Of a stretch of DNA of 40,334 nucleotides, positions 1-8,830 are shown piece by piece (position 1 is the first letter of the stretch; each line of letters opens with the position of its first letter). A program made the translations under genes and the position numbers. Location of the stretch: contig JADLHO010000137.1 in assembly GCA_020848735.1 (NCBI GenBank), positions 1 through 40,334 on the forward strand, read 5' to 3'. Origin of the DNA: Planctomycetota bacterium. Lineage in GTDB: Bacteria > Planctomycetota > UBA1135 > UBA2386. The notes under the pieces are model-generated. The model saw only the letters and a list, made by a program, of their open reading frames with translations. It was not told the DNA's origin and did no database searches.

Positions 1-2114
1 GCGTCGTCGCGCGTGGCGCAGATGTCGCGGAACGCCTCGGCGAGCGTGGCGAGGTTCTTCTCGACGCCGACGCGCCCGACATAGACGAACTTCACCACGT
101 CGGTCTCGTTGCCGATCCCATAGCGTCGCCAATAGCCGACCACGCGCTTGGCGGGGTCGAAGCGCCGCAGGTCGACCCAACGGTCGAGGATGAGCAGCTT
201 GCGATTGCGCAGGCCGCGATCGTGCAGCAGACGGGCGATGAACTGCGACGGCACCACGACCTCGTCGACCGAATGGTAGAAGAGGATCATGTACTTCCAG
301 GTCAGGGCCTCCAGGCTGATGTCCTGGGTGTAGTTCTCGACGTATTCCGGGAAGCTGGTGTGGTAGGTGGAGGACGTCTCGATCTGCAGCAGCTTCGCGG
401 CGAGCAGGGCGGCCAGGCCGATCGTGCCCGGCGTGCTGATCTGCATCTTCGTGAAGCCGGACTCCTGGAGGTACTTGAGCAGCTCCAGGAAGGGGGGCAG
501 ACGCAGCTTCAGGCCCTCGTACTCGGGGAGGTCGAGGTCGACGATCGAGGCGAAGATGCGGAGCTTGCCGGAGGCGACCAGCTCCGCGATCTCGGGTTGG
601 CGGAGGACCTCCTCGCGTTCGCTTGCGGAGAGGCAGGTCACGACGGTGAAGTCGAGGTCGCGCCGCGTGGCCTCGTCGATCATGCGGCGGATGCTGCGCG
701 ACACGCCGTTGATCTCGAAGAAGGTGTCGGTGACCAGGACGAGCCGATTGCGCTCCGCGATGCGGAACGCCTTGCGCACGTCGCGCACGATCTGCCGGTC
801 CGAGCTCTGGTGGAAGTAGGAGAGGAAGTACGGCAGCGAGACGAAGAGGTTCGAGGAGACGAGCGCGACGACCTCCTTGATCACGCAGATCAGGTTCTTC
901 GAGTTCGCGCGGCGGATGCGCTCGACATAGCGCGCGAAGATCCGGTTCACGAGCGCGCTGACCACCGCGAAGATGCGTTCGTCGGTGCGGGTGGCCGCGG
1001 CGAGCGTCCGCCGGAACTCGGCGTCGGCGAGCAGCGCGTGCGCCTCGGCACCGAGGAGCTTCTCGAACGGATGGTCCGTGCCGCGCAGCCGCGACGCCCG
1101 GTGCGCGAACACGGTGTGGACCCACGTGCGTGCGCCGAACGCGAGCTTCCGGTGGAGCGGCGTGCGGTTGGACTCGAACACGAAGCCCAGGAGGGAGTTG
1201 ATCGGACCGCCGATCGAGACGCCCTTCTTCTGCTCGGCGCGGTTCCGCGGCTTGGCGCCGTCGTAGAGCAGCTTGACCATCGCGTGCGCGAGGGTCACCG
1301 GGCCACCGTGGGCCCCGTCCGGCCGGGTCTCACGGCGGCGGATCGACTCGATCACGTCGTTGGCCCGCGGAGCCCGGTCCTTGGGGAACGTGAACTCGGT
1401 CCAGGTGCGGCCGGGATTGATGCCGGAGTGGTCGTCGGAGCCGGCGACGAAGGCCTTCAGCCAGGGGGTCGTGCCGTGCGGTGCGAGCTTGTGCTTCTCC
1501 GCGAGGCGCAGGATGCGCTCGCGGTCGAGCGATTCGATCAGGCGGACGGTCAGTTCGTTGAGGGAGCGCGTGCGCGTGCCGTTGCGCACCTCCAGGCACT
1601 CGAAGAGCAGCAGCGCCTTCTCGATGTGCTCGAGGGACAGCGCGCCCTCGCGCCCATAGGGGCGGTTCTGCGTGCTCATCAGCGGATGCGTCATGAAGTA
1701 CGCGAGCTTGTTCCCGGCCGCGGAGGAGTCCTCCGCGGCGATCTGCGCGTCGCAATAGGCGAGCATCTCATAGAGATTGCGCCGCAGCCGGTTGATCTCT
1801 CCGAACTGCGCCTCGGTGATGTTCGCGACGGTCACATGGATGTTGCAGCCGTCCTCGGGGAACGATGCGGTCATCTCCGCGCTGATGAACACGTCGGGGA
1901 GCCCGGCGGCCAGCATCTCCCGCACGCCGTCGATCGAGTTGTGATCGGTGAGCGTCACGAGCGTCATCCCCTGACGCTTGAGCGCGTGGTACGTCTCGAT
2001 GGGGTCGGAGTACGACTCGGGGATGGCGAACGTATTCGCGGCGTAGTAGTCGGTGACGTTCGACGCGTACGAGTGCAGGTGGAAGTCGATCTTGCCGGTC
2101 GCCCAACGGGACAT
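1..2114 (-). CDS. PHP-domain phosphoesterase fused to a GT4-type glycosyltransferase (partial, runs off left edge)
   Basis: The 704 visible residues begin at an ATG preceded by GGAGG with an 8-nt spacer; an in-frame ATG five codons upstream (2129) has no such site. Residues 1 to about 250 form a PHP metal-hydrolase domain: HLH at 12-14, TLTDHN near 54-59, a THP motif, and a GSDDHSG segment that supplies the late Asp/His metal ligands. A helical linker with long hydrophobic stretches follows. From about residue 458 a GT-B fold begins (LVLVTDTFFEINGVSRSIRR, the nucleotide-binding start of GT4 enzymes), and the donor-domain opening FVYVGRVGVEKNL lies near 675. The donor-site EX7E motif would lie beyond the window. 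The family suggests transfer of a sugar to a lipid or polysaccharide, with the PHP part hydrolysing a phosphoester. Substrates are unknown. The gene diverges from the hemerythrin cluster. Confidence 0.88.
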   Translation of the reverse strand, partial: MSRWATGKIDFHLHSYASNVTDYYAANTFAIPESYSDPIETYHALKRQGMTLVTLTDHNSIDGVREMLAAGLPDVFISAEMTASFPEDGCNIHVTVANITEAQFGEINRLRRNLYEMLAYCDAQIAAEDSSAAGNKLAYFMTHPLMSTQNRPYGREGALSLEHIEKALLLFECLEVRNGTRTRSLNELTVRLIESLDRERILRLAEKHKLAPHGTTPWLKAFVAGSDDHSGINPGRTWTEFTFPKDRAPRANDVIESIRRRETRPDGAHGGPVTLAHAMVKLLYDGAKPRNRAEQKKGVSIGGPINSLLGFVFESNRTPLHRKLAFGARTWVHTVFAHRASRLRGTDHPFEKLLGAEAHALLADAEFRRTLAAATRTDERIFAVVSALVNRIFARYVERIRRANSKNLICVIKEVVALVSSNLFVSLPYFLSYFHQSSDRQIVRDVRKAFRIAERNRLVLVTDTFFEINGVSRSIRRMIDEATRRDLDFTVVTCLSASEREEVLRQPEIAELVASGKLRIFASIVDLDLPEYEGLKLRLPPFLELLKYLQESGFTKMQISTPGTIGLAALLAAKLLQIETSSTYHTSFPEYVENYTQDISLEALTWKYMILFYHSVDEVVVPSQFIARLLHDRGLRNRKLLILDRWVDLRRFDPAKRVVGYWRRYGIGNETDVVKFVYVGRVGVEKNLATLAEAFRDICATRDD

Positions 2115-2122
2115 GGTCGGAG

Positions 2123-2127
2123 CCTCC
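2123..2127 (-). promoter_or_regulatory. Shine-Dalgarno site of the PHP-glycosyltransferase gene
   Basis: On the minus strand this reads GGAGG, 8 nt before the ATG at 2114. It is the reason for choosing that start over the in-frame ATG at 2129. Confidence 0.7.
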
Positions 2128-2350
2128 ATCGCGATGTGGTCGGATCGCCGGACCCCGCGGCAACGACGGACGCGTGCCACGGATCAGGCCTGCGCGTGGG
2201 GCGCCGCCTGTGAGCCGCCGATGGCGAGGGGATCCTCGGGCGCTCCATGCAGTGCCGACGTGGACCCGTTCAAGATCCCGCGAATCGCGGCCGCCGCCTG
2301 CGTTCCCAGCAACGGTGAAAGAACTCCGTTGATGTGGGCTTGAGCTCCCC

Positions 2351-2797
2351 ATGACCTCGATCGGCACCTTCTTGACGGACGAACACCGCACCTGCGACGC
2401 GCAGCTGGCCGCGCTCGAGGAGCAGGCTCAGGCGGGGGATTGGGTCGCCGCACAGGCGACGTGGAAGGAGTTCGAGAGCACGACCCTCCGCCATTTCCGG
2501 CGCGAGGAAGACGTGCTCTTCCCGGCCTTCGAGGCGGCGAGCGGTGGGCCGCACGGGCCGACGGTCGTGATGCGGATGGAGCACGAGCAGATCCGCGCCG
2601 CGCTCGCGGCCCTCGCGGGCGCCGTGCAGGGTCGCGATGCGCGTCGCGTGCTGGAGCAAACGGACACGCTGATGATCCTGATCCAGCAGCACAATCTGAA
2701 GGAGGAGCAGATCCTCTATCCCCTGTCCGAACAGCTCGTGCCCGACGGACCGGGGATCCTCGCGGCGATGCGCCGCGTCGAGGGCGGGAGCGCATAG
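2351..2797 (+). CDS. Hemerythrin HHE domain protein
   Basis: 148 residues. A four-helix hemerythrin fold is indicated by spaced His/Glu ligands: DEH near residue 12, HFRREEDVLFP near 47-57, MEHEQ near 77, and QQHNLKEEQILYPL near 116-129. The HxxxE patterns are those that bind a non-heme di-iron centre. Such proteins bind oxygen or nitric oxide or act in iron and redox sensing in the cytoplasm. The next gene, DUF2249, starts 10 nt downstream, and this pairing is common in nitric oxide and denitrification gene clusters. The upstream region holds only a weak Shine-Dalgarno (GAG) and no regulator site I could identify. Confidence 0.9.
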   Translation: MTSIGTFLTDEHRTCDAQLAALEEQAQAGDWVAAQATWKEFESTTLRHFRREEDVLFPAFEAASGGPHGPTVVMRMEHEQIRAALAALAGAVQGRDARRVLEQTDTLMILIQQHNLKEEQILYPLSEQLVPDGPGILAAMRRVEGGSA

Positions 2798-2807
2798 CGG
2801 GTCGCCG

Positions 2808-3044
2808 ATGCGCGAACTCGTCCTCGATGCCCAGGAGCTCACGCCACCCGAACCGATGCGGCGCGTGCTCGAGCTCCTCGCGGGACTCGGTCCCGACGAG
2901 TGCGTCGTCTTCCGTCATCGACACGCGCCGCTGCCGCTCTATCCCCTGCTCGCGGAGCTCGGTTTCCGGTACCGCGAGCGGCCGGGCGTCGACGCAGCGG
3001 TGGAGGTCGTGATCTGGCGTGGGGACGTCGAGCCCGCGCCATGA
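2808..3044 (+). CDS. DUF2249 domain protein
   Basis: 78 residues. The whole protein is one DUF2249 domain, a small alpha/beta fold related to the TusA/SirA group. It starts with the typical LDAQELTPPEPMRRVLELL segment and ends with a VEVVIWR strand. The Cys-Pro motif of true TusA sulfur carriers is absent; DUF2249 proteins generally lack it. It lies 10 nt after the hemerythrin gene, and its stop overlaps the next start (ATGA). This implies one translationally coupled transcript. Function is not established; context suggests a role in nitric oxide or redox response. Confidence 0.85.
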   Translation: MRELVLDAQELTPPEPMRRVLELLAGLGPDECVVFRHRHAPLPLYPLLAELGFRYRERPGVDAAVEVVIWRGDVEPAP

Positions 3045-4363
3045 AGCCGGTGCCGCTCGCGCTCGACGGGCTGCCGCCCTTCGCGGTCCCGTTGCGGTAC
3101 TTCCTCACCGCACCCGTCTTCGGCGTGCTCGCCGGAGCGCTGCTCCTGGTCGAGGGCGAGGCGGCCGTCGCGACGCGTTGGTCGCCGGCGATGCTCGCGC
3201 TGACGCATCTCCTCACGCTGGGGTGGCTGGCCATGGTGATCGTGGGCGCGCTCTACCAGGTGGTACCGGTGCTCGTGGGGCGAGCCTTGCCCAGGACGAC
3301 GCGCATCGCCCCGCTCGTGCACGGCGGTCTCACGCTGGGCACCGCAGCCCTCGCCGCCGGCTTCCTCTTCACCTCACGCACGGCGTCGATCCTCGGCATG
3401 ACCGCCCTCGTGGTGGCATTCGGGATCTTCCTGCCGGCACTCGCGCTGCGCGTGCTCGCGCGCGGTCGCGGCGGCGACGCGATCTTCACGCTGCGATTCG
3501 CCGTGCTGTCGATGCTCGCCACCGTGTCGCTCGGTGTGGCGATCGCGAGCGGCTTCGCCTGGCCGGAGCTCGGCCTGGCGGCGCGCGTCTGGACGGACAC
3601 CCACGTCCGCTTCGGCCTGCTCGGCTTCGTCTTCCTCCTCATCGCGGGCGTGAGCTTCCAGGTGGTGCCGATGTTCCACGTCACGCCGCCCTTCCCGCCG
3701 CTGCTGACGCGCACGCTCGGGCCGCTCGTCTTCCTCGCGCTGCTCGTGCGGGCGATCGCGAGCTCGCCGTCCGTCGCGCTGTCCGCGAACGTGCTCCTCG
3801 CGCTCGGTTGCGCGGCCCACGCGTTCGCGCTGCTCGCCGTGCTCGCGCGACGCCGTCGTCGCCGCGAGGACGCGACGGTCCGGGCCTGGCAGATCGCAGC
3901 GCTCGCCCTGCTTGTCGCGACGGTCACGACGCTCGTGATCCCGTCGCACGACGCCATCCTGCCCGCCCTGCTCTTCCTGCTCGGGTTCGCGAGCACGGTC
4001 GTGCTCGGCATGCTCGCGAAGGTCGTGCCCTTCCTCGCCTTCACGCACCTGCAGCGGCGGGTGCTCCGCACGCCGGCAGCCATCCCTCTCCTGCCGACGA
4101 TGGACGGGTTCATCTCCCCGCGCGCGGCGGGTGCGCAGCTCGTGGTCCATCTCGTCGCGGTCCTCGGCGCCGTGGTCGCCGCACACGAACCGCGCTTCGT
4201 GCGCCTCGCCGGCGCGGCGCTGGTGCTCGACTTCGCGGTGCTCGAGGGGCTCGTGCTCGTGGCGGCGCTGCGCTATCGGCGGGCCGACGCGGCGATCGGA
4301 CGCGTGATCGCGCGCCCCGGCGGATTGGATCACGCCGTGGCTCCCGTCTTGCCGCCCGAATAG
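3041..4363 (+). CDS. Polytopic heme-copper-oxidase-I/NnrS-like membrane protein
   Basis: 440 residues with about twelve hydrophobic membrane segments. The start is the ATG overlapping the DUF2249 stop by 4 nt; longer in-frame extensions would run through the upstream genes. Conserved-looking histidines sit in membrane segments: H56 (LTHLLTLGW), H188 (THVRFGLLGF), H213 (VPMFHV) and H336 (FTHLQ). This pattern resembles small cytochrome-oxidase-subunit-I-like or NnrS-like heme proteins that accompany hemerythrin and DUF2249 genes. I see no full catalytic Cu-B site, so terminal oxidase activity should not be assumed. Likely role: heme-containing inner-membrane protein in nitric oxide stress or denitrification physiology. 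The family is inferred from motif resemblance only. Confidence 0.72.
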   Translation: MKPVPLALDGLPPFAVPLRYFLTAPVFGVLAGALLLVEGEAAVATRWSPAMLALTHLLTLGWLAMVIVGALYQVVPVLVGRALPRTTRIAPLVHGGLTLGTAALAAGFLFTSRTASILGMTALVVAFGIFLPALALRVLARGRGGDAIFTLRFAVLSMLATVSLGVAIASGFAWPELGLAARVWTDTHVRFGLLGFVFLLIAGVSFQVVPMFHVTPPFPPLLTRTLGPLVFLALLVRAIASSPSVALSANVLLALGCAAHAFALLAVLARRRRRREDATVRAWQIAALALLVATVTTLVIPSHDAILPALLFLLGFASTVVLGMLAKVVPFLAFTHLQRRVLRTPAAIPLLPTMDGFISPRAAGAQLVVHLVAVLGAVVAAHEPRFVRLAGAALVLDFAVLEGLVLVAALRYRRADAAIGRVIARPGGLDHAVAPVLPPE

Positions 4364-4425
4364 TCTCCGCACGACTCCGTTCTGGCGGCCCGCTCCGGCG
4401 GCTGCCCCGCCCGGGGACTGCACGC

Positions 4426-4431
4426 GAAAGG
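4426..4431 (+). promoter_or_regulatory. Shine-Dalgarno site supporting a TTG start
   Basis: GAAAGG lies 7 nt before the TTG at 4439. There is no upstream in-frame ATG, and the next internal ATG is far inside the protein, so this site decides the start. Confidence 0.5.
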
Positions 4432-4438
4432 CCCGAGC

Positions 4439-5902
4439 TTGGCGACCACGAACCCGACACCTGCGACCGCGATCCTCCGCCTGCGGCGGCGGATCCACGT
4501 CGGCTGGGCGCTGCGGCAGGGTTCGCACGCGGCGTTGTGGATCGCGATCGGACTGGTCGCGGGAGTGGGCGTCGCGCGGCTCTTCGGATTGGTCCTCATC
4601 CCCACGCCGGTCTGGGCGGTCGCCCTGCCCGTGCTCCTCGTGCCGGTCTGGTGCCTCGCGAGCAGGCGCCTGCCTGCCCGGTCGGTGCTGGCTGCGCACC
4701 TCGATCGCCGTGCCGGGGCCCACGGTCTCGTGATGCTCGCCGTCGAGCGGGACGTGGGGGAGTGGCGCGACGACGTGACGCAGCGCCTCGCCGCACTCGA
4801 GCTGCCGGCCGTGGATCTCGCCCGGCCCGTCGCCCGCTTCGGCCTCGCCGGGGCGATGGTCGCCGGTCTCGCCTTCCTGCCCTTGCCGCCCGCGACGCGC
4901 TCGGCGCCGCGCCCGGCGGCGATCCAGGCGGCGCTCGAACGTGCGCGCGAGGAGATCCGCATGTCGGCGGCGGCCGAGGAACTGCGGCCCGACGACGCGG
5001 CGGCGCTCGACGCGCGCGCGCGCGAGCTCGAGGAGCGGCTCGTGCGGGGCGATCCGGTGCTCTGGGCAGACGTCGACGCGGTCGAGGAGGCGCGCCGCCA
5101 GCACGAGGCGGCGCAGTCGACCGATGCCGCGCGGCTCGCCGCGGGCGCGAGTGCGCTCGCGGAGAAGCTCGACGGCGAGGGCGTGCCCGATGCCGGCGAA
5201 CTCGCGGAGATCGCCCGGCTCGCGGCGAGCCTGGGTCTCCTCGAGGACCTCGCTCCCGAGCTGAAGGCCGTGCTCGAGAAGCTCGCGCGACACGCGGAGA
5301 ACACGCGCGAGACCGGGATCCCGCACCCGACGCTCGACCCGCAGCTGCTCGAGAAGCTCGGCATCGATCCGAAGGACCTCGCGCGCCTCGCCGAAGCGCT
5401 GCAGCAGATGGGCGGCGCGCGCCTGCGCCACCGGGCCGGTGGGGAAGCGCCGCCCGAGCTCGGCGCGCTGCGCGAGCTGCTCGAGCGCGAGGGCCGGCTC
5501 GGCGCTGCGCCGCAGGGCGGAGCGGAGCTGCCCGGGGCGCGTGGGGGTGAGGGCCCCTTCGATCCCACGCCGCGCGACGGTGGCGATGGTCAGGGCGGGG
5601 GGCGCGGCGGTCTCGGTCGCGGGCGCGGGGACACCGCGCTCGAGTACCGCGGCGACACCGAGCTCGACACCAGTCAGCTCCGCCCCGAGCGGCTCGCGCC
5701 GGGGCAGCCGATCCCGGATCGCTGGGAGGAACTGCGCGTGCTGCGCGCCGAACCGCGCGCCGAGGCCCGTCCGATCGAGGCCGGCGGCGGGACGGCCGCC
5801 GAGGGCGCCGGCCGCGCGACCTTCCACCGCGACCTCGCGCCGCGTCATCGCGACGCCGTGCAACGCTTCTTCTCTCCGACGAAGGAACCCAGGCGCCGCT
5901 GA
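4439..5902 (+). CDS. Membrane protein with long helical cytoplasmic region, first gene of the MoxR operon
   Basis: 487 residues from a TTG start. Hydrophobic segments lie near 31-52, 56-73 and 131-148. Residues about 160-350 are Ala/Glu/Leu/Arg-rich and predicted helical or coiled coil. A Gly-rich low-complexity stretch lies near 375-405, and the C-terminus is basic. I do not recognise a catalytic domain. The arrangement (paired TM helices followed by a long helical region) resembles the uncharacterised DUF4175-like proteins found in planctomycete and bacteroidete MoxR/Bat operons. Only 28 nt separate it from moxR, so it is probably co-transcribed and may be a membrane scaffold of the MoxR/vWA machinery. 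Function is unknown. Confidence 0.75.
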   Translation: MATTNPTPATAILRLRRRIHVGWALRQGSHAALWIAIGLVAGVGVARLFGLVLIPTPVWAVALPVLLVPVWCLASRRLPARSVLAAHLDRRAGAHGLVMLAVERDVGEWRDDVTQRLAALELPAVDLARPVARFGLAGAMVAGLAFLPLPPATRSAPRPAAIQAALERAREEIRMSAAAEELRPDDAAALDARARELEERLVRGDPVLWADVDAVEEARRQHEAAQSTDAARLAAGASALAEKLDGEGVPDAGELAEIARLAASLGLLEDLAPELKAVLEKLARHAENTRETGIPHPTLDPQLLEKLGIDPKDLARLAEALQQMGGARLRHRAGGEAPPELGALRELLEREGRLGAAPQGGAELPGARGGEGPFDPTPRDGGDGQGGGRGGLGRGRGDTALEYRGDTELDTSQLRPERLAPGQPIPDRWEELRVLRAEPRAEARPIEAGGGTAAEGAGRATFHRDLAPRHRDAVQRFFSPTKEPRRR

Positions 5903-5930
5903 TCACAGCGCTGCGCGAGACGGCATACGC

Positions 5931-6953
5931 ATGGATCCAGCCCTGCTCACACCGAACGAGGTCGCGAACGCTCGCGCGGCACTGCAACGCCTGCGCGACG
6001 GCATGGCCGCGGTCCTGCTCGGTCAGGACGAACTCGTCTCGCTCGTCACGATCGCCCTCGCGTCGCGCGGTCACGTGCTGCTCGAGGGTCTGCCCGGCCT
6101 CGGCAAGACCGAGCTCGTGAAGTCGTTGAGCAAGCTGCTCGGCCTCGGCTTCGGCCGCATCCAGTTCACGCCGGATCTGCTGCCGAGCGACGTCACCGGC
6201 GGCGCGGTGCTCGAGGAGAGCGGCGGCCGCAAGCACTTCGTCTTCCAGCGCGGACCGCTCTTCGCGAACTGCGTGCTCGCCGACGAGATCAACCGCGCAT
6301 CGCCGAAGACGCAGTCCGCGCTGCTCGAGGCGATGCAGGAGCGGCGCGTGACCGTGCTCGGCGAGAGCCATCCCTTGCCGGCGCCGTTCTTCGTGCTCGC
6401 GACGCAGAACCCGATCGAACTCGAGGGCACCTATCCGCTGCCCGAAGCGCAGCGCGATCGCTTCCTCTTCAAGCTCGACGTGCCGCCGGTCGGCGCCGAG
6501 GTGCTCACGCGCATCGTGCGCGAGCGACGACGCGGTCAGGCACCGGAGAGCCACGCGGTCTTCGCCGCGGGTGAGCTCGATGCCCTGTTCTCCGCCGTCG
6601 ACCGCGTGGCGCTGACCGATGGCGTGGCGGGTTACATCGCGCGCCTCGTCGCCGCGTCGGATCCGCGCAGCGAGGCCTGTCCGGAGGCGCTGCGCCCCTT
6701 CCTGCGCTTCGGCGCCTCACCGCGCGCGGCGATCGGCCTCGCGGAGGCGGGCCGTGCGAGCGCCTTGCTCGAGGGCAGGCCGAACGTCGACTTCGACGAC
6801 GTGCAGCGCGTCGCGCCGAGCGTGCTCGCCCATCGCCTGGTTCTCGAGCATGCGGCGCGGCTCGAGGGCATCACCGCGCGCGAGATCGTCTCGCGGCTGC
6901 TCGCGGCGACCGACCCCTTGGGTCAGCCCCTGCCGGCAGGTGTCCGCGGATGA
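5931..6953 (+). CDS. MoxR family AAA+ ATPase
   Basis: 340 residues. Walker A is GLPGLGKT at 52-59, Walker B is VLADEINRA near 114-122, and the region after sensor 1 (ATQNPIELEGTYPLPEAQRD near 155-175) contains the signature of the MoxR AAA_3 family. The C-terminal lid domain follows. MoxR proteins are ATP-driven chaperones that work with von Willebrand factor A proteins to mature or insert metal cofactors or to remodel membrane complexes. Here DUF58, BatA-like and vWA genes follow in the same operon. The 3' end overlaps the next gene by 4 nt (ATGA). No Shine-Dalgarno is evident before the chosen ATG. Confidence 0.95.
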   Translation: MDPALLTPNEVANARAALQRLRDGMAAVLLGQDELVSLVTIALASRGHVLLEGLPGLGKTELVKSLSKLLGLGFGRIQFTPDLLPSDVTGGAVLEESGGRKHFVFQRGPLFANCVLADEINRASPKTQSALLEAMQERRVTVLGESHPLPAPFFVLATQNPIELEGTYPLPEAQRDRFLFKLDVPPVGAEVLTRIVRERRRGQAPESHAVFAAGELDALFSAVDRVALTDGVAGYIARLVAASDPRSEACPEALRPFLRFGASPRAAIGLAEAGRASALLEGRPNVDFDDVQRVAPSVLAHRLVLEHAARLEGITAREIVSRLLAATDPLGQPLPAGVRG

Positions 6954-8830
6954 GCGCCCGGACTCGACGAGGTCTCGCGCGTCACGTGCCCGCCTTGCTC
7001 GCCGCGTGGTTCGTTCTCTTGTTGCCGATCGCCGCGTCTGCGCAGCAGTCGCAGCGCTTCTCGGTGCCGCTCACGCGCGATCAGGCCGGGCCGGCGATCG
7101 ATCTCGAGGTCGTGTCGGTCATGGCCGCGCTGCGCTTCGGCGGCATGGGTTTCGTCCGCGTGCGGGCGCGCAACGCCGACGATCGCTCGCATCGCCTCGA
7201 CCTGCGGCTGCGTGACGGCTGGGGGACCAACACCTTCGACGCCCGCGTCGAACTCGAGCTCGCGCCGCGCGGTCTCGCCACGGCGGTGCTGCCGATGCCG
7301 TTCTCCCCGCAATCGGTGACGCTCTGGGCCGCAGCCGACGGGCGCGAGGATCGCTACCTCCACCAGCTCCAATCCGACGGCGACGGCAGCGGGATCGGCG
7401 CGCTGGTGATCGGCTCGCCGTCCAGCGCCACGAACTGGCGGGCCTTCCTCGAGGCCAAGATCGTGGGCGCACGCGATCCGGGCCGGGCCGGCGCGATGGA
7501 CCCGCGCAAGGTCGGGCAGCTGATCGCCCTGTCGGGCGACGACCTGCCTGACGACTGGCGACTGATCTCGGGCTTCGATCTCGTGATGCTCGACGCCGCC
7601 GCGGCCGGCTTGGATGCCGCGCGGGAGTCGGCCCTCGCCGATCACGTGCAGGCGGGCGGCGATCTCGTGGTGTTCGGCGCGGATGCGCTAGGCGCCGGTC
7701 CGCTGCGCGAACTGCTCGAGTCGGGCCGCAGCGGCTTCGGCCGCGTGCTGTCGATCGATCGCGCCGATTGCGCGCGCCTGCCGGAAGGCCCCGCCGAGGC
7801 GGCGGCCGAGCGCCGCTTCCTCGCGTTCCTCGGCGACGGGGATCACCCGACGCTGAGGCGTCCGCTCGACGGCATCTCGGGACCGCTGCCGTCCAGCGCG
7901 ATGTCCGCGCTCGAGATCCTCGGCCTCGGCCGGGTGCCGCTGCGCGGCTTCTTCCTGCTGATCCTCGGCTACGCGGTCCTGATCGGCCCGGTGAACTACT
8001 TCTGGTGCCGGCGCCGCCGGCGCATGCCGCTGATCGTCGTCACGACCGTGCTGCTCGGCGTGACCACGACCGCGCTGATCCTCGCGTGGGGACTCTTCGC
8101 GGAGGGCTTCGGCGTCAAGCAGGCAGAGCGTTGGTTCACGATCCTCGACCAACCGCGGCGCCATGCGGTCGCCTGGGGCACGCGCACGCTCTACGCCGGG
8201 TTCGCGCCGGGCGAGCTGCGGCCGCGTGCCGGCACCTGGACCTGGTGTTCCGACGTCAATCCTTACGTCGCGCGCGGTGAGCACGTCTTCGCCCCGCGTC
8301 TCGACGGCACGCTCGGCGGCGAGCTCGTGCCCTCGCGCAAGCCGACCACGCTCGTGAACGTGGCGGTCGGACCCGAGCGCGCGCGGCTGCGCTTCCGTCG
8401 CGTCGGCGAGGCCCGCGAGGTGCTCGCCGACGGCACGTTCGTCCCGCTGGGCAACCAACTCGTGCTGCGCGACCTCGACGGACGGTGGTGGCTCGCCGGC
8501 GAGGACTCACGGCTCACGCTCAGCAACGAGTCCGAGGTGCGCCGCGCGATCGACCGGATCCTGCGCGCCGGCGAGGTGCCGAGCGACACCACGCGGTCGT
8601 TCCAGATGCACCTCGGCATCCCGATGTCGGCCACGCCGTCGACGGAGCTGGCGAACCGGCTCCTCGAGGCCGGGCGCGGCGACGACGGCGAGGTGCTCGC
8701 CCCCGGCACCTACCTGGCGCTCGTCCAGTCGGCACCGGGCATCGACGAGCTCGGGATCACCGCGGATCAGGTCCTGACCAAGGCGCACCTCGTGCTCGGC
8801 CGCATCGGCCAGGAGGACATCGTTGACTGA
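6950..8830 (+). CDS. Secreted/membrane protein with GATase-like region and two TM helices
   Basis: 626 residues. A signal peptide ends near residue 31 (IAASA-QQ). The extracytoplasmic part starts with a beta-rich region. Residues about 135-260 resemble a class I glutamine-amidotransferase-like Rossmann fold (strand FDLVMLD, helix, then GGDLVVFG), without a visible catalytic Cys-His pair. Two TM helices lie near 327-350 and 358-382. A further beta-rich domain of about 240 residues follows. Such proteins are typical companions of MoxR/Bat operons but have no defined activity. The gene overlaps moxR by 4 nt and the ABC ATPase by 8 nt, so translation is probably coupled on both sides. Confidence 0.8.
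   Translation: MSARTRRGLARHVPALLAAWFVLLLPIAASAQQSQRFSVPLTRDQAGPAIDLEVVSVMAALRFGGMGFVRVRARNADDRSHRLDLRLRDGWGTNTFDARVELELAPRGLATAVLPMPFSPQSVTLWAAADGREDRYLHQLQSDGDGSGIGALVIGSPSSATNWRAFLEAKIVGARDPGRAGAMDPRKVGQLIALSGDDLPDDWRLISGFDLVMLDAAAAGLDAARESALADHVQAGGDLVVFGADALGAGPLRELLESGRSGFGRVLSIDRADCARLPEGPAEAAAERRFLAFLGDGDHPTLRRPLDGISGPLPSSAMSALEILGLGRVPLRGFFLLILGYAVLIGPVNYFWCRRRRRMPLIVVTTVLLGVTTTALILAWGLFAEGFGVKQAERWFTILDQPRRHAVAWGTRTLYAGFAPGELRPRAGTWTWCSDVNPYVARGEHVFAPRLDGTLGGELVPSRKPTTLVNVAVGPERARLRFRRVGEAREVLADGTFVPLGNQLVLRDLDGRWWLAGEDSRLTLSNESEVRRAIDRILRAGEVPSDTTRSFQMHLGIPMSATPSTELANRLLEAGRGDDGEVLAPGTYLALVQSAPGIDELGITADQVLTKAHLVLGRIGQEDIVD
8811..8816 (+). promoter_or_regulatory. Strong Shine-Dalgarno site deciding the TTG start of the ABC ATPase
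   Basis: AGGAGG lies 6 nt before the TTG at 8823, inside the end of the preceding gene. It supports a non-ATG start that overlaps the upstream stop. Confidence 0.75.

Noticed and set aside
222..2213. A 663-codon open frame on the plus strand opposite the PHP-glycosyltransferase gene
   Set aside because: It is Arg/Glu/Val/Leu-rich with no recognisable domain, while the minus strand encodes clear PHP and GT4 motifs. Long antisense frames are expected in DNA with GC-rich third codon positions.
2329..2346. TTGAT half-site before the hemerythrin gene, considered as an Fnr/Dnr box
   Set aside because: The second half does not match ATCAA, so only one half-site is present and it may be chance.
3374..5863. 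An 829-codon minus-strand open frame across the oxidase-like and first MoxR-operon genes
   Set aside because: It spans two well-supported plus-strand genes and the gap between them. Its composition (Arg/Glu/Gln/His-rich, no hydrophobic core) is that of an antisense shadow.
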